Assembly (NCBI RefSeq): GCF_000759475.1
Contig: NZ_CP009454.1
Location: forward strand, 1,426,001 to 1,490,000
Direction: 5' to 3'
Source of the DNA: Pantoea rwandensis
Lineage (GTDB): Bacteria; Pseudomonadota; Gammaproteobacteria; Enterobacterales; Enterobacteriaceae
Length of the DNA: 64,000 nucleotides
The notes beneath the pieces are model-generated. The model was not told the origin of the DNA. It saw nothing but the letters and a program-made list of their open reading frames with translations, and did not search any database. Below are positions 30,901 through 40,814 of this stretch, one piece after another (within the stretch, counting starts at the first letter, position 1; every line of letters begins with the position of its first letter). The position numbers and the translations under genes were made by a program.

Positions 30901-31446
30901 GTGAGCACGCCGCTCAACGATCAGGGGATACAGCTCGGTCAGGTACAGGCCAGCGATCGACTCGTGGAGATGGGCTTCTACTTGCCGATTGACGGTTTGC
31001 TGACCGCGAATGATCTGGATGCGCTGATCCGTCAGGATGCTTTATCGTCCGATGCGCCGCCGCTCGATTTTCGTCAGGTGCAGGGGATGTTGAAAGGCTT
31101 CATTGACCTGGTGTTCCGCTGGCAAGGCAAATACTACCTGCTGGATTACAAATCCAACTGGCTGGGCGACAGCCACGAAGCTTATACGCCAGCAGCGATG
31201 AGACAGGCGATGATCGACCACCGCTATGATTTGCAATATCAGCTCTACACGCTGGCGCTGCATCGCTATCTGCAACATCGCCTGGCAGATTATGACTATG
31301 AGCAGCACTTTGGCGGCGTGTTTTATCTGTTCCTGCGTGGCATGGATGGCACTTCACCGGCCAACGGCGTATTCCACACACGGCCAACTCTGGATTTTGT
31401 TTCACAACTGGATAGCCTGTTTCGCGGGCAGGGAGCCACGGCATGA
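27901..31446 (+). CDS. recB: RecB, RecBCD helicase-nuclease subunit
   Basis: 3'-to-5' SF1 helicase and the only nuclease of RecBCD; it also loads RecA after Chi. The Walker A motif SAGTGKT has Lys31; later helicase motifs include ALIDEFQDTDPQQY, GDPKQAIYAFRG and TIHKSKGLQYPLVWLPF. The C-terminal nuclease domain has LLDYKSNW with Asp1082 and Lys1084, equivalent to Asp1080 and Lys1082 of E. coli. Length 1181 (E. coli 1180). Start and stop overlap ptrA and recD by 4 bp each, so the three are translationally coupled. Confidence 0.97.
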   Translation: MSLIQPPEPLNPLTLPLRGERLIEASAGTGKTFTIGLLYLRLLLGLGGQNAYARPLSVEEILVVTFTEAATAELRGRIRANIHELRLACIRGTSRNPMLMQLLQEMPQPAEAASLLLAAERQMDEAAIFTIHGFCQRMLNLNAFESGMLFEQQLIEDEQQLLRQATADFWRRHCYPLSLDIARVIVSEWSGPEQLLATLRPWLQGESPHLRLAPADDETLTTRHKENLARINAMKAEWRAVGEEVLTLVGQSDVDKRSYSSKNLPVWVSKISFWAQSETLDYQVPAELARFGQRVLEEKTKKGHPPHHALFAAIDLFLSQPISLRDLLIARALVDIRAAVRKEKRQQALLGFDDLLSRLDDALQQPAGDMLAQAIRQRFPVALIDEFQDTDPQQYRIFRTLYGNQPDHALLLIGDPKQAIYAFRGADIFTYIRARNEVSAHYTLDTNWRSSPAMVESVNQLFTRLGSPFVFDAIPFLPVRFAEPNQTLSLTLDHQEQAALRFWLLPGDGCSVGDYQQALARQCAADISHWLQAGQQQRALLGKAAAQRPVQASDITVLVRSRNEANLIREALNQLGIPSVYLSNRDSVYTTPEARELLWLLQAVLAPEQERMLRTALATSLFAFDAAQLDALDQDARGWDELVETFARWQLLWQQRGVLPMLRQLMQERQLAENLLASENGERRLTDLLHLGELMQEAAAQLDSPHALVRYLAQQIASPDSQSSSQQLRLESDRHLVQIVTIHKSKGLQYPLVWLPFAAGFREADTALYHDRDNFEAVLDLQADDASLAMAEQERLAEDLRLLYVALTRSVYHCSVGVAPLFRGTRKKEGESDLHKSALGHLLQRGEAATAEQLGALLNQHNVAGTEVMYVQDLGAERWQAPDPAHDRLAARTVSRTLVEPWRVTSYSGLQQHGSQRLLDVMPRFDLEAAGEEQQEEIAEAALTPHHFPRGAAPGTFLHELFESLDFPQPPTAALLEQHLQQNGYPLYWQPMLTDWIARVVSTPLNDQGIQLGQVQASDRLVEMGFYLPIDGLLTANDLDALIRQDALSSDAPPLDFRQVQGMLKGFIDLVFRWQGKYYLLDYKSNWLGDSHEAYTPAAMRQAMIDHRYDLQYQLYTLALHRYLQHRLADYDYEQHFGGVFYLFLRGMDGTSPANGVFHTRPTLDFVSQLDSLFRGQGATA

Positions 31447-33293
31447 ATGGCATTGCAGCGCTATTGCAACAGGCGGTTGAGCTACGTTTACTGCGTTCAC
31501 TGGATGTTCAGTTCGCACTGTTACTGGCGGATGACACGCAGCCAGCACGCCTCCTTGCGGCTGCCTGTCTCAGTGCGGAAGCGGGTGAGGGGCACGTCTG
31601 TTTACCGCTGTCACAGTTGAGCCGTGAAGGGTTATTCAAGGGCCGTCACCCTGAACTGGCGCAGGCCATCTGGCTGGCGGCGGGCGAACCGCAGGACTGG
31701 ACGCAAATTCTGGCTGGCTGGCCTGCTCTGAGCAACAGCAAAAACGAGCAGGCAGCACCGATTGTACTAACCGAAGGCCGTCTTTATCTGCATCGTCTCT
31801 GGCACCACGAAGGGCAGGTGGCGCGTTTCTTTCAGGCGCAGTCTGCTCCGCAGGCATTTCCTGATGGAGAGGTGCGTACTGTACTGGATAACCTGTTTGG
31901 TACTGAGCCAGATGACTGGCAAAAAATCGCGGCGGCGGTGGCGCTAACGCAGAAAACAGCGGTGATCTCGGGCGGCCCCGGCACCGGGAAAACCACCACC
32001 GTGGCAAAACTGCTGGCGTCCTTGATTCGCCTGAGCCACGGCGCGCTGCGCATTCAGCTGGCCGCCCCGACCGGAAAAGCGGCGGCGCGTTTAACCGAAT
32101 CGCTCGGTAAAGCGTTGCAAAAACTGCCGGTCAGCGACATTGAGCGCCAACGCTTCCCTGCGGAAGCTACCACGCTGCACCGTTTGCTCGGTGCCCAGCC
32201 CGAAACCCAGCGCTTGCGCTATCACGCCGGTAACCTGCTGCATCTGGATGTGCTGGTGGTGGATGAAGCCTCAATGGTTGATTTGGGCATGATGGCCAAT
32301 CTCATCGCCGCACTGCCACCTCAGGCGCGCGTGATTTTTCTTGGTGACCGCGACCAGTTGGCGTCAGTAGAAGCCGGTGCGGTACTGGGCGATATTTGCC
32401 GCTGCGCGGAAGCGGGATACAGCGTCGCGCGTGCCGCCCAGCTGAGTGCGTTAACCGGTTGCCAGGTTGAAGGCCACGATGATGACAGCGCGCCAGCCGT
32501 GCGCGACGCCATCTGCTTATTACGCAAGAGCTATCGCTTCGATGCTAACTCGGGCATCGGCAAGCTTGCGGCTGCGGTCAATGCAGGCGAGCCAAAGGCG
32601 GTTGAGGCCGCATTTAACGCGGGCTTCAGCGATATATCACGCCAGCCACTCAATGATGGCGAGGCCTATCAGGCAATGCTGAATGATATCGCGGAAGGCT
32701 ACCGTCCGTTCCTGCGGCTGGTGAGCCAGCGAGCACAGCCCGCAGAGATTCTGCACGCATTTGGGCGATATCAACTGCTGTGCGCACTGCGAGAAGGGCC
32801 GTTTGGCGTGCAGGGATTGAATCAGCGTATTGAGCAAAAACTGATGCAGCTGCAGCTGATTCGTCGTCCACAGGGTGGCAGCCGCTGGTATCAGGGGCGC
32901 CCGGTGATGGTGACACGCAATGACAGTGCGCTTGGGCTGTTTAACGGCGATATCGGGATGACTTTGTTAGATGACGAAGGGCTACTGAAGGTTTTCTTCC
33001 CGTTACCCGATGGCAGCATTAAAGCGGTGCAGCCGAGCCGGTTACCGGCGCATGATACGGCCTGGTCGATGACGGTGCATAAATCGCAGGGGTCGGAGTT
33101 CGACCATACAGCACTGGTGATGCCGGCACAGTTTTTACCGGTGCTCACTCGCGAACTGATCTACACCGCCATTACTCGTGCGCGCAAACAGTTAACGCTC
33201 TACAGCGATGAAAGCGTGTTTCGCCGTGCGGTGCAGTTACGCACCCAGCGTCGAAGCGGATTGCTGGATCGATTGAGCGGGGAGTCATTCTGA
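31443..33293 (+). CDS. recD: RecD, RecBCD helicase subunit
   Basis: 5'-to-3' SF1B helicase that drives fast unwinding and is the target of Chi-dependent slowing. Walker A is GGPGTGKTTT with Lys183; Walker B is LVVDEASMVDL; the C-terminal motif VHKSQGSEFDHT and the final TAITRARKQLTLY are typical. Length 616 (E. coli 608). The operon ends with this gene; a hairpin lies over the stop codon. Confidence 0.97.
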   Translation: MNGIAALLQQAVELRLLRSLDVQFALLLADDTQPARLLAAACLSAEAGEGHVCLPLSQLSREGLFKGRHPELAQAIWLAAGEPQDWTQILAGWPALSNSKNEQAAPIVLTEGRLYLHRLWHHEGQVARFFQAQSAPQAFPDGEVRTVLDNLFGTEPDDWQKIAAAVALTQKTAVISGGPGTGKTTTVAKLLASLIRLSHGALRIQLAAPTGKAAARLTESLGKALQKLPVSDIERQRFPAEATTLHRLLGAQPETQRLRYHAGNLLHLDVLVVDEASMVDLGMMANLIAALPPQARVIFLGDRDQLASVEAGAVLGDICRCAEAGYSVARAAQLSALTGCQVEGHDDDSAPAVRDAICLLRKSYRFDANSGIGKLAAAVNAGEPKAVEAAFNAGFSDISRQPLNDGEAYQAMLNDIAEGYRPFLRLVSQRAQPAEILHAFGRYQLLCALREGPFGVQGLNQRIEQKLMQLQLIRRPQGGSRWYQGRPVMVTRNDSALGLFNGDIGMTLLDDEGLLKVFFPLPDGSIKAVQPSRLPAHDTAWSMTVHKSQGSEFDHTALVMPAQFLPVLTRELIYTAITRARKQLTLYSDESVFRRAVQLRTQRRSGLLDRLSGESF

Positions 33294-33333
33294 GCCGGGG
33301 TTGAGGCCGGTATAGAAACCGACCTCAGCTCAG
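33290..33333. terminator. Hairpin between convergent recD and argA
   Basis: CTGAGC (33290-33295) pairs with GCTCAG (33328-33333), and inside it TGAGG-CGGT pairs with ACCG-CCTCA with one mismatch. The long stem overlaps the recD stop. Only a weak TTTT follows, at 33342, so this may be a bidirectional or Rho-assisted terminator, not a strong one. Confidence 0.45.
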
Positions 33334-33348
33334 TGCGGGTGTTTTATT

Positions 33349-33370
33349 GGATGCGCGTGGATGCGCATCC
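33349..33370. repeat. Intergenic palindrome, GGATGCGC type
   Basis: GGATGCGC and GCGCATCC form an 8-bp stem around a 6-base loop (GTGGAT) between recD and argA. The core resembles the GGTGCGCAT palindrome at 38116-38135, so the two may be diverged copies of one dispersed element. Confidence 0.5.
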
Positions 33371-33459
33371 TAATAACGTTATCAGTCAAATGCGTTGGGC
33401 AATTCCAGACCTTCGAGCGCAGTCTGACATTCTCTGCTCTTCTGCCGCATTCACCGCCA

Positions 33460-34788
33460 TTAGCGCAAATCCGCCATCAGCACTTTCGAACGGCGCTGAT
33501 AGTTATACATCTGCTTCTTACTCTCCGGCAGTGATTCAATATCAACCGGCGTAAAGCCGCGTTCCTGGAACCAGTGAATACTGCGGGTGGTCAGCACAAA
33601 CAGCTTCTTCAACCCCATCTGACGTGCCTGCAGCGCCACACGCTCCAGCAACAGCTCGCCGCGTGAAGAGCTGCGGTAATCGGGATGCACCGCCACGCAG
33701 GCCATTTCACCAATCTGCTCATCCGGGAAAGGATAGAGCGCGGCACAAGCGATGGTCAGATTGTCGCGCTGAATAATGGTGAATTTGTCGATCTCCATTT
33801 CCAATTGCTCGCGCGAACGACGCACCAGAATGCCTTGTTGCTCCAGCGGGCGAATCAATTCGAGAATGCCGCCAATATCGTTGATGGTGGCGCGACGAAT
33901 CTGCTCGGCGGACTCCATCACAATCTGCGTACCAATACCGTCACGCGAGAACAGTTCCTGAATCAATGCGCCATCTTCCTGATAACTGATCAGGTGGCTA
34001 CGACGTACGCCGCTGCGGCAGGCTTTCACCGCGCCACGCAGGAAACGCACGGTGCCCGACAGGAAATCACCATCGTTTTCCATCTCATCGATGCGCGCCT
34101 GCGCTTCGTTGGGGAACAGCTCAGAGATAATGGTGCCTTCGCGGTTGGTGACGCCTTGTTCAGAGCAGAAGCCAATCATTTTCTCGGCTTTTAGCTTGAT
34201 CGCCAACTGCGTGGCCACTTCTTCGGATGTCAGGTTAAAGCTTTCACCCGTCACCGACACCGCGACTGGGCCGAGCAGCACAATGGCATCATTATCCAGC
34301 TGACGATGGATGGCTTCTTCATCAATACGACGAATACGGCCGCTGTGGCAGTAGTCCACGCCATCATCGACGCCCAGCGGCTGGGCAATAATAAAGTTAC
34401 CGCTCACCACGTTGATGTGCGCGCCTTGCAGTGGGGTGTTATTCAGGCTCATCGACAGTCGCGCGGTAATGTCGAGTTGCAAACGTCCGGCGGCCTGCTT
34501 CACCAGTTCCAGTGATTGAGCATCAGTAACGCGCGTATGTTTGTGGTAAATCGGTTCCAGCTGCTGTTGCGCCATGCTGGCATCAATCTGCGGTCTGGCA
34601 CCATAGACAACCACCAGGCGAATGCCGAGACTATGCAACAAGCCAATGTCGTTAACGATGTTGGAAAAGTTCTCATGCTCGATAGCTTCGCCGCCAAGCA
34701 TAATGACAAAGGTCTTGTCACGGTGGGCATTTATATAGGGAACGGTATGGCGAAAACCCTGAACCAGTTCAGTACTACGTTCCTTCAC
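33460..34788 (-). CDS. argA: ArgA, N-acetylglutamate synthase
   Basis: Acetylates glutamate with acetyl-CoA, the first and arginine-inhibited step of arginine synthesis. The N-terminal amino-acid-kinase-like domain (about 1-290) carries arginine sensing ([19 protein letters not shown]), and the C-terminal GNAT domain (about 295-442) carries catalysis ([19 protein letters not shown]). Length 442 (E. coli 443). The start is GTG at 34788 with AGAGGG upstream; E. coli argA also begins with GTG. Repression by ArgR is supported by the twin operator just upstream. Confidence 0.96.
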   Translation of the reverse strand: MKERSTELVQGFRHTVPYINAHRDKTFVIMLGGEAIEHENFSNIVNDIGLLHSLGIRLVVVYGARPQIDASMAQQQLEPIYHKHTRVTDAQSLELVKQAAGRLQLDITARLSMSLNNTPLQGAHINVVSGNFIIAQPLGVDDGVDYCHSGRIRRIDEEAIHRQLDNDAIVLLGPVAVSVTGESFNLTSEEVATQLAIKLKAEKMIGFCSEQGVTNREGTIISELFPNEAQARIDEMENDGDFLSGTVRFLRGAVKACRSGVRRSHLISYQEDGALIQELFSRDGIGTQIVMESAEQIRRATINDIGGILELIRPLEQQGILVRRSREQLEMEIDKFTIIQRDNLTIACAALYPFPDEQIGEMACVAVHPDYRSSSRGELLLERVALQARQMGLKKLFVLTTRSIHWFQERGFTPVDIESLPESKKQMYNYQRRSKVLMADLR

Positions 34789-34799
34789 GGCAAACCCTC

Positions 34800-34838
34800 T
34801 GTGAATGTTTATTCGTAATTTGTGTATTTTTATGCTCT
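34800..34838 (-). promoter_or_regulatory. Twin ARG boxes (ArgR operator) upstream of argA
   Basis: Two 18-bp sites 3 bp apart fit the ArgR consensus TNTGAATWWWWATTCANW: 34800-34817 (TGTGAATGTTTATTCGTA, two deviations) and 34821-34838 (TGTGTATTTTTATGCTCT, about three). Paired boxes with 3-bp spacing are the usual ArgR hexamer operator. They lie 12 bp upstream of the argA start codon and should mediate arginine repression. Confidence 0.75.
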
Positions 34839-35020
34839 TTTGCCGGCTATTGCAAGCGCCGGGCCTGACGTTACTTTACGATTTTCCTGATGCAACCCAT
34901 GCTAACAGCCTGCATTATCTGGTTTTTCTGGCAAAACAACCCACGGCTTGCTAAGCAAAGTTTTCGCCTTCCTCTCGTCAATTGACGATATTTTAGACAC
35001 TACACGGCAGTTGGAGCGGC

Positions 35021-36256
35021 ATGTCTCAGGCTTTTACACGACGACGATTATTGCAGGGCGCGGGTGCGCTCATGTTATTAAGCGTAACGCGAACCGGGCT
35101 GGCGGCCAGTCAGCATATTGTGGCGGTGCGCATCTGGCCTTCGTCAACATACTCCCGCGTGACGCTGGAATCGAATGTTCCCCTCAAATACAAACAGTTC
35201 ACTTTGAGCAATCCCGATCGCCTGGTGATCGACATCGATAACCTGCATATCAATCCGGTTCTGAAAGGGGTGGATAAGCAAGTGCGCGTTGACGATCCCT
35301 ATATCAAACATGCGCGAGTTGGCCAGTTTGATGCCAATACGGTGCGCGTGGTGCTGGAACTGAAGCGCAACGTTGCACCGAAGATCTTCACGCTGGCACC
35401 GGTTGCGGGCATCAAACATCGCTTAGTGGTCGATCTCTATCCGAGCCAGCCCTCGCCGGAAGAGGATCCGCTACTGGCGTTACTGAACGATTACAACCAG
35501 GGCGACCTTGAGCGCGATCAGCCGGCGCAAGCGCCTTTACCGGGCAAAGCGGGGCGCGATCGTCCGATCATCATCATGATCGATCCTGGCCACGGCGGCG
35601 AAGATCCCGGCGCGCATGGCAAATACAAAACGCGTGAGAAAGACATTGTGCTGAAGATTGGTCGCTACCTGAAGGCGTTGATCGACAAAGAGCGCAACAT
35701 GAAAGCGTATATGACGCGTAACGAGGATGTGTTTATCCCGCTACGCGTGCGGGTAGCGAAAGCGCGTAAACAGCGTGCCGATCTGTTTGTCTCGATTCAT
35801 GCCGATGCCTTTACCAGCCGTGCGGCGCGGGGTTCGTCGGTGTTTGCGCTCTCGACCAGCGGTGCAACGTCTACGGCTGCACGGTTCCTGGCGCAGACCC
35901 AGAACGAATCAGATCTGATTGGTGGTGTAAGCATGAGCGGTGACCGCTATCTGGATCACACCATGTTCGACATGGTGCAGCGGCAGACCATTAGCGATAG
36001 CCTGAAATTCGGCAAAGAGGTGTTATCGCGTATGGGTCACATCAATCATCTGCATAAACGCACGGTGGATCAGGCGGGGTTTGCGGTGCTCAAAGCCCCG
36101 GATATTCCATCGATTCTGGTGGAGACTGCGTTTATCAGCAACGTCGAGGAGGAGCGAAAGCTGCGCACACCGCGTTATCAGCATCAGGTGGCTGAGGCGA
36201 TTCTGCATGGGATTAAAGCGTATTTTGATAAAGGTGCGGTGCTGGCGCGTCGCTAA
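35021..36256 (+). CDS. amiC: AmiC, N-acetylmuramoyl-L-alanine amidase
   Basis: Zinc amidase that cleaves septal peptidoglycan to separate daughter cells, activated by NlpD in E. coli. A Tat signal with [15 protein letters not shown] is present, so it is exported folded. The AMIN domain (about 35-140) directs it to the septum, and the Amidase_3 domain (about 185-405) has zinc ligands in [11 protein letters not shown] and SIHADAF and the catalytic Glu in LVETAFISN. Length 411 (E. coli 417). Divergent from argA; an intrinsic terminator follows. Confidence 0.96.
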   Translation: MSQAFTRRRLLQGAGALMLLSVTRTGLAASQHIVAVRIWPSSTYSRVTLESNVPLKYKQFTLSNPDRLVIDIDNLHINPVLKGVDKQVRVDDPYIKHARVGQFDANTVRVVLELKRNVAPKIFTLAPVAGIKHRLVVDLYPSQPSPEEDPLLALLNDYNQGDLERDQPAQAPLPGKAGRDRPIIIMIDPGHGGEDPGAHGKYKTREKDIVLKIGRYLKALIDKERNMKAYMTRNEDVFIPLRVRVAKARKQRADLFVSIHADAFTSRAARGSSVFALSTSGATSTAARFLAQTQNESDLIGGVSMSGDRYLDHTMFDMVQRQTISDSLKFGKEVLSRMGHINHLHKRTVDQAGFAVLKAPDIPSILVETAFISNVEEERKLRTPRYQHQVAEAILHGIKAYFDKGAVLARR

Positions 36257-36263
36257 GAAGAGG

Positions 36264-36285
36264 GCGGCCGCTGTGCCGCTTTTTT
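36264..36285 (+). terminator. Intrinsic terminator of amiC
   Basis: GCGGC, a 6-base loop and GCCGC, then six T residues, starting 8 bp after the amiC stop. Confidence 0.8.
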
Positions 36286-36301
36286 ACGGGAAGCCAAAAA
36301 C

Positions 36302-36324
36302 AAAAAAACACCCGTTAAGGTGCT
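36302..36324 (-). terminator. Intrinsic terminator of the tRNA-fMet operon
   Basis: On the minus strand, AGCACC, loop TTAACG and GGTGTT form a short stem with one G-T pair, followed by a run of T residues. It begins 10 nt after the 3' end of the last tRNA gene. Confidence 0.8.
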
Positions 36325-36334
36325 TATCTGTAAT

Positions 36335-36411
<77 letters not shown>

Positions 36412-36461
36412 TCCGTCTGCCGCGTTAGCGACTTTTCACATTGTATTCTTCTTAAGACAAT

Positions 36462-36538
<77 letters not shown>

Positions 36539-36590
36539 TCCGTCTGACGCGTTACACGACTTTCAAATTGTCTCTTCACTTAAGAAGAAT

Positions 36591-36667
<77 letters not shown>

Positions 36668-36680
36668 TCCGTGGATGCGC

Positions 36681-36708
36681 ACTATACTCTCGACGCGCGG
36701 CGATGCAA
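36681..36708 (-). promoter_or_regulatory. Promoter of the tRNA-fMet operon
   Basis: On the minus strand, -35 TTGCAT (36708-36703), a 16-bp spacer and -10 TATAGT (36686-36681), followed by the GC-rich discriminator GCGC. A GC-rich discriminator is typical of stable-RNA promoters under stringent (ppGpp/DksA) control, which is an inference here. Confidence 0.75.
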
Positions 36709-36871
36709 CCTCTTTTTGTGTTAAAGCCTTAAATTTACAGCCAGTTGGTGATTAATAGTGCCATTGGGCGATTAATTGTACAGATGTGAGCGCGGTAGCC
36801 CGAGGTGGATTTCATTCTCTCTGCCCCTTTGCTATCGTCGCGGTGCAAACAACCGAGAAAAAGAGAAAGTG

Positions 36872-38020
36872 ATGAAAGGACATTGGGCGAAGTATGCACT
36901 TACTGGCGCGTTTCTCGCGCTGTTAGCGGGTTGTAGTTCTAAACCGACTGACCGTGGTCAGCAATATATCGATGGCAAGCTGGAGCAACCGCTCGGGCTG
37001 GTCAATGAACCGAATGCCAAAGGGCGTCCGGTGAATGGCAGAGATTTTGGTGTGCAGATCCAGCAGATTCAGAGTGCCTCAAGCGGCTTATACAGTCGCA
37101 ACACCGGCACTTACAGCGCAATCCAGAACTGGTTGCTCTCCGGCGCGGATACCCGTCAGCTGAGCCAGTTTGGCCTTAACGCTTATCAGATGGAAGGCAC
37201 CGATAACTACGGTAATGTGCAGTTTACCGGCTACTACACGCCAGTGGTGGAAGCACGCTACACGCGTCAGGGAGAGTTCCAGTATCCCATTTACCGCATG
37301 CCACCGCGCACACGCGGTCAGAAGTTGCCGAGCCGTGCTTCTATATACAGTGGCGGACTTGATGATCGTTACGTGATTGCCTGGAGCAACTCGCTGATCG
37401 ACAACTTTATGATGGACGTGCAGGGCAGCGGTTACGTTGACTTCGGTGATGGTCGTCCACTGCGCTTCTTCGGCTACGGCGGCAAAAATGGCTGGGCCTA
37501 TCACAGCATCGGCAAAGAGCTGATCGATCGCGGTGAAGTGAAGCGTGAAGATATGTCGATGCAGGCGATTCGTCAGTGGGCACAAGAACATACGCCGGAA
37601 CAAGTGCGTGATGTGCTGGAAACCAACCAATCCTTCGTGTTCTTTAAGCCGGAAGAGTACGTGCCGGTGCGCGGTGCCAGTGCGGTGCCGCTGATTGCCA
37701 AAGCCTCGGTGGCATCCGATCGTTCATTGATTCCCGCAGGCACGGCATTGTTAGCGGAAGTACCGCAGTTGAACGAGAAGGGCAAATTTAACGGCAAGTA
37801 TGAGATGCGCCTGATGGTGGCACTGGATGTGGGTGGGGCGATCAAAGGCCAGCACTTCGACATCTATCAGGGTGTCGGTCCGGACGCTGCGCACCTTGCC
37901 GGATTCTACAACCACTATGGACGCGTTTGGGTGCTGAAAGCCGCGCCAGGTGCAGGACAGCCGCTGTTCAGCAATCCGCAAAATGGCAATAATGGTTCAC
38001 TGATTATCGGGGCGAATTGA
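36872..38020 (+). CDS. mltA: MltA, membrane-bound lytic murein transglycosylase A
   Basis: Outer-membrane lipoprotein that cleaves peptidoglycan strands to 1,6-anhydromuropeptides. The signal MKGHWAKYALTGAFLALLAGC has lipobox LAGC with Cys21. The MltA double-psi-barrel domain shows GYYTPVVEARYTRQGEFQYP and the C-terminal 3D domain shows AGFYNHYGRVWVLK. I use the ATG at 36872 (382 residues; E. coli 365), because the upstream part of the frame has no signal peptide. A strong hairpin lies 13 bp downstream. Confidence 0.95.
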   Translation: MKGHWAKYALTGAFLALLAGCSSKPTDRGQQYIDGKLEQPLGLVNEPNAKGRPVNGRDFGVQIQQIQSASSGLYSRNTGTYSAIQNWLLSGADTRQLSQFGLNAYQMEGTDNYGNVQFTGYYTPVVEARYTRQGEFQYPIYRMPPRTRGQKLPSRASIYSGGLDDRYVIAWSNSLIDNFMMDVQGSGYVDFGDGRPLRFFGYGGKNGWAYHSIGKELIDRGEVKREDMSMQAIRQWAQEHTPEQVRDVLETNQSFVFFKPEEYVPVRGASAVPLIAKASVASDRSLIPAGTALLAEVPQLNEKGKFNGKYEMRLMVALDVGGAIKGQHFDIYQGVGPDAAHLAGFYNHYGRVWVLKAAPGAGQPLFSNPQNGNNGSLIIGAN

Positions 38021-38033
38021 TATTCTTCCCTGC

Positions 38034-38066
38034 GGCAAATCAGCGGGAGTATTCAGCTGATTTGCC
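38034..38066. terminator. Strong 11-bp hairpin between mltA and tcdA
   Basis: GGCAAATCAGC and GCTGATTTGCC are perfectly complementary with an 11-base loop, starting 13 bp after the mltA stop. No T-run follows on either strand, so it may stabilise the mltA transcript 3' end or be a dispersed palindrome instead of a classical terminator. Confidence 0.5.
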
Positions 38067-38115
38067 ATGGGTCGACAGTCTTCGCGATCCAATGCGTCCA
38101 TCACTGTTTCTGTAG

Positions 38116-38135
38116 GGTGCGCATTCATGCGCACC
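38116..38135. repeat. Intergenic palindrome, GGTGCGCAT type, next to tcdA
   Basis: GGTGCGCATTCATGCGCACC is a perfect 9-bp stem with a 2-base loop, ending 17 bp before the tcdA ATG. It shares its architecture with palindromes at 11142-11161 and 33349-33370. Its closeness to the ribosome site (AAAGG) means it could influence tcdA translation. Confidence 0.6.
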
Positions 38136-38152
38136 GCATCAAAAGGTTTGAT

Positions 38153-38959
38153 ATGAAAGTAGTCAGCGATGCCTGGCGGCAACGTTTTGGCGGTACGGCA
38201 CGTCTGTATGGGGAAGAGGCGCTGCAGCGTTTTGCCGACGCCCATTTTTGTGTGATTGGTATAGGCGGTGTCGGTTCGTGGTCTGCCGAAGCGTTAGCGC
38301 GCACCGGGATTGGTAAAATCACGCTGATCGATATGGACGACGTCTGCATTACCAACACCAATCGCCAGATCCACGCTCTGCAAGGCAAAGTAGGACAAGC
38401 GAAAACCGAGGTGATGGCGGAGCGTATTCGCGCCATAAATCCTGAGTGCGAAGTGATCTGCATTGATGATTTCATCACGCCGGATAACACCGCTGAGTTA
38501 CTGTCAGCGGGTTTCGATTACGTGATTGATGCGATTGACAGCGTGCGCCCGAAAGCGGCGTTGATTGCCTGGTGCCGCCGTAACAAGATTCCGTTGATCA
38601 CCACTGGCGGTGCGGGCGGGCAAATCGATCCCACGCAGATTCAGGTCAGCGATTTAGCCAAAACCATTCAGGACCCGCTGGCGGCGAAACTGCGTGAGCG
38701 TCTGAAAAGTGATTTTGGCGTCACCAAGAACAGCAAAGGCAAGCTAGGGATTGATTGCGTATTTTCCACTGAGGCGCTGGTCTATCCGCAGCTGGATGGC
38801 AGCGTCTGTAGTTCGAAAAGTACCGCTGATGGTCCCAAACGCATGGACTGTGCGGCGGGCTTCGGTGCGGCCACTATGGTGACCGCCACTTTTGGTTTTA
38901 TCGCAGTCTCGCACGCGTTGAAAAAATTCCTTGCACGCGCGGCGCGTCAGGCGGCTTGA
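38153..38959 (+). CDS. tcdA: TcdA (CsdL), tRNA threonylcarbamoyladenosine dehydratase
   Basis: ATP-dependent E1-like enzyme that cyclises t6A37 of tRNA to ct6A. The N-terminal nucleotide-binding motif is [15 protein letters not shown], with [16 protein letters not shown] as the Asp-containing strand of the ThiF/MoeB fold. I use the ATG at 38153 (268 residues, as in E. coli); the longer frame begins inside the palindrome. Its 3' end overlaps the convergent csdE gene, whose product delivers sulfur-relay partnership to this enzyme. Confidence 0.95.
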   Translation: MKVVSDAWRQRFGGTARLYGEEALQRFADAHFCVIGIGGVGSWSAEALARTGIGKITLIDMDDVCITNTNRQIHALQGKVGQAKTEVMAERIRAINPECEVICIDDFITPDNTAELLSAGFDYVIDAIDSVRPKAALIAWCRRNKIPLITTGGAGGQIDPTQIQVSDLAKTIQDPLAAKLRERLKSDFGVTKNSKGKLGIDCVFSTEALVYPQLDGSVCSSKSTADGPKRMDCAAGFGAATMVTATFGFIAVSHALKKFLARAARQAA

Positions 38960-39396
38960 TGTGTCCGCGCGTGGCGCTGCACTGCATCTGCTAACGCCTG
39001 TAAACCACTGCTGCGCGAGGCGCTAAGCTGCGCATGCAGGCCTAAGGTATCAAACAACGCCAGCGGATCTTGTGCTAACAGATCCGCTGGCGTTTTGCCT
39101 TCCACCGCCGTCAGCAGCACTGCCAGCAAACCGCGTACGATGCGGCCTTCACTGTCACCGTAAAAGTGCAGCGTGCCGTTCGGCAGCCGTTGGCTGCTCA
39201 ACCAGACACGATTTTCGCAACCGCTCAGCTCAATAGCTGCCGTCTTCACCTCATCTTCCAGAACGGGCAACTGGCGGCTGAGCTGGATCAACTGGCGATA
39301 GCGATCTTCCCACTGATGAAAATGGGTAAACTTTTCGGTCAGGCTGGCTTCAGTAATCACATCGCCAAAAGGATGTGGGCCGATCAGGGTAGTCAT
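38947..39396 (-). CDS. csdE: CsdE, sulfur acceptor for CsdA
   Basis: SufE-like protein that takes persulfide sulfur from CsdA and stimulates it; it also contacts TcdA. The acceptor is Cys60 in [10 protein letters not shown] (Cys61 in E. coli). [22 protein letters not shown] is the conserved family core. Start choice: ATG at 39396 gives 149 residues; a GTG at 39408 overlapping the csdA stop would add four. The 3' end overlaps tcdA by 13 bp in convergent orientation. Confidence 0.93.
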   Translation of the reverse strand: MTTLIGPHPFGDVITEASLTEKFTHFHQWEDRYRQLIQLSRQLPVLEDEVKTAAIELSGCENRVWLSSQRLPNGTLHFYGDSEGRIVRGLLAVLLTAVEGKTPADLLAQDPLALFDTLGLHAQLSASRSSGLQALADAVQRHARTHQAA

Positions 39397-39400
39397 AACG

Positions 39401-40606
39401 TTATTCACTCAACAGGTCTACGGCATGATGCATGGCGCGCACCAGCGCATCCACATCCTGCAAATTATTATAGGGCGCGAATGACACGCGCAAGGTGCCG
39501 CTGACACCCAGTGCCGCCATTAATGGCTGGGCACAATGCTGTCCGGCGCGCAGGGCGATGTCTTGTTCTGCCAGCAGCGTAACAATATCGCTGTGATGAA
39601 TCTCCGCGATATCAAACGCCAGCAGACTGGCATTACCACAACGAAAACTGCGAAAGCCGGGAATCTCGCTTAATTGCTCTTCGGCGAGGCTGGCCAGTTG
39701 CTGGCTCCACATCTCTGCTTTTTCAGCGTGGTGATGCGACAGCCATTCCAGCGCCGCGCTCAGGCCCACCACACCAGCCACATTGGGTGTGCCCGCTTCG
39801 AACCGCCATGGCACCGCCTGCGGTGTAAAGCCATCGAAGTCGACGTGCGTCAGCATTTTGCCGCCGCCTTGCCACGCATCCATCTCGTCCAGCAACTCGG
39901 CTTTGCCATATAGCGCGCCGATGCCCATTGGGCCATACAGCTTATGCGCGGAGAAGGCATAAAAGTCGATGTCCAGCGCCTGAACGTTGGGGGGAGCATG
40001 CACCACGCCCTGTGCGCCATCTACCATCACTTTGGCGCCAACATGATGCGCCAGGGTAATTGCCTGTGCCAGATCCGGGCAGCCACCGGTGACATTCGAC
40101 ATTTGCCCAATCGCCAGCAGCTTAGTGCGTGCATTAAGTAGATCAGGCAGCAAGCGGATATCGGGTAGACGATCTGCACCAATCGGCCATTTCACCACCT
40201 TCGCGCCAGCAGCTTGCGCCACCATTAACCACGGCACCAGATTGGCGTGATGCTCCGCCTCGCTCACCACAATCTCATCACCGGGTTGTAAGCGCGGTGC
40301 CAGCCAGCTGTTGGCTACCAGATTGATAGCCTCCGTGGTGCCACGCGTCCAGACAATCTGGCGGTCTTCACCCGCCTGCAGCCATTTGGCCACCCGGCCG
40401 CGCGCTTGTTCATACTTCTCCGTCAGGTCGCGTGCTGATTTGAACTGGCTGCGATGCACGGTACCTGCGCTCAAGCTATAGAACTGCGACGTGGCGTCGA
40501 TCACCGCCTGAGGCTTCAGGGCAGTGGCTGCGCTATCAAGATAAACGCCCGCATCGCTTAATGCAGGAAACTGCGCACGGAAGGCGGTTGGGGAGAAGAT
40601 GGTCAT
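39401..40606 (-). CDS. csdA: CsdA, cysteine desulfurase
   Basis: PLP-dependent enzyme that converts cysteine to alanine plus enzyme-bound persulfide, passed to CsdE. The PLP lysine lies in [17 protein letters not shown] and the active Cys358 in [11 protein letters not shown], the same number as in E. coli. Length 401 against 401. It is upstream of and translationally coupled to csdE on the minus strand. Confidence 0.96.
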   Translation of the reverse strand: MTIFSPTAFRAQFPALSDAGVYLDSAATALKPQAVIDATSQFYSLSAGTVHRSQFKSARDLTEKYEQARGRVAKWLQAGEDRQIVWTRGTTEAINLVANSWLAPRLQPGDEIVVSEAEHHANLVPWLMVAQAAGAKVVKWPIGADRLPDIRLLPDLLNARTKLLAIGQMSNVTGGCPDLAQAITLAHHVGAKVMVDGAQGVVHAPPNVQALDIDFYAFSAHKLYGPMGIGALYGKAELLDEMDAWQGGGKMLTHVDFDGFTPQAVPWRFEAGTPNVAGVVGLSAALEWLSHHHAEKAEMWSQQLASLAEEQLSEIPGFRSFRCGNASLLAFDIAEIHHSDIVTLLAEQDIALRAGQHCAQPLMAALGVSGTLRVSFAPYNNLQDVDALVRAMHHAVDLLSE

Positions 40607-40814
40607 ACGAAACCCACTGTGTTCAATTTTAGGACCAGGCTGAAACCCGGCCGATTCGCTGGCAAAGCTGGAAAAGCGCGTTATGCTAATTATTGCAAGG
40701 TTTGAACCGCAACCCGCATAACGAATCGACCTTAACTAGTCGATTTCACTTTTTGCTGCCTCTGGTCAGCGCTTGCGGGTGGTTTAATGCAATCAATCTG
40801 CAAGGAGATAGAAG

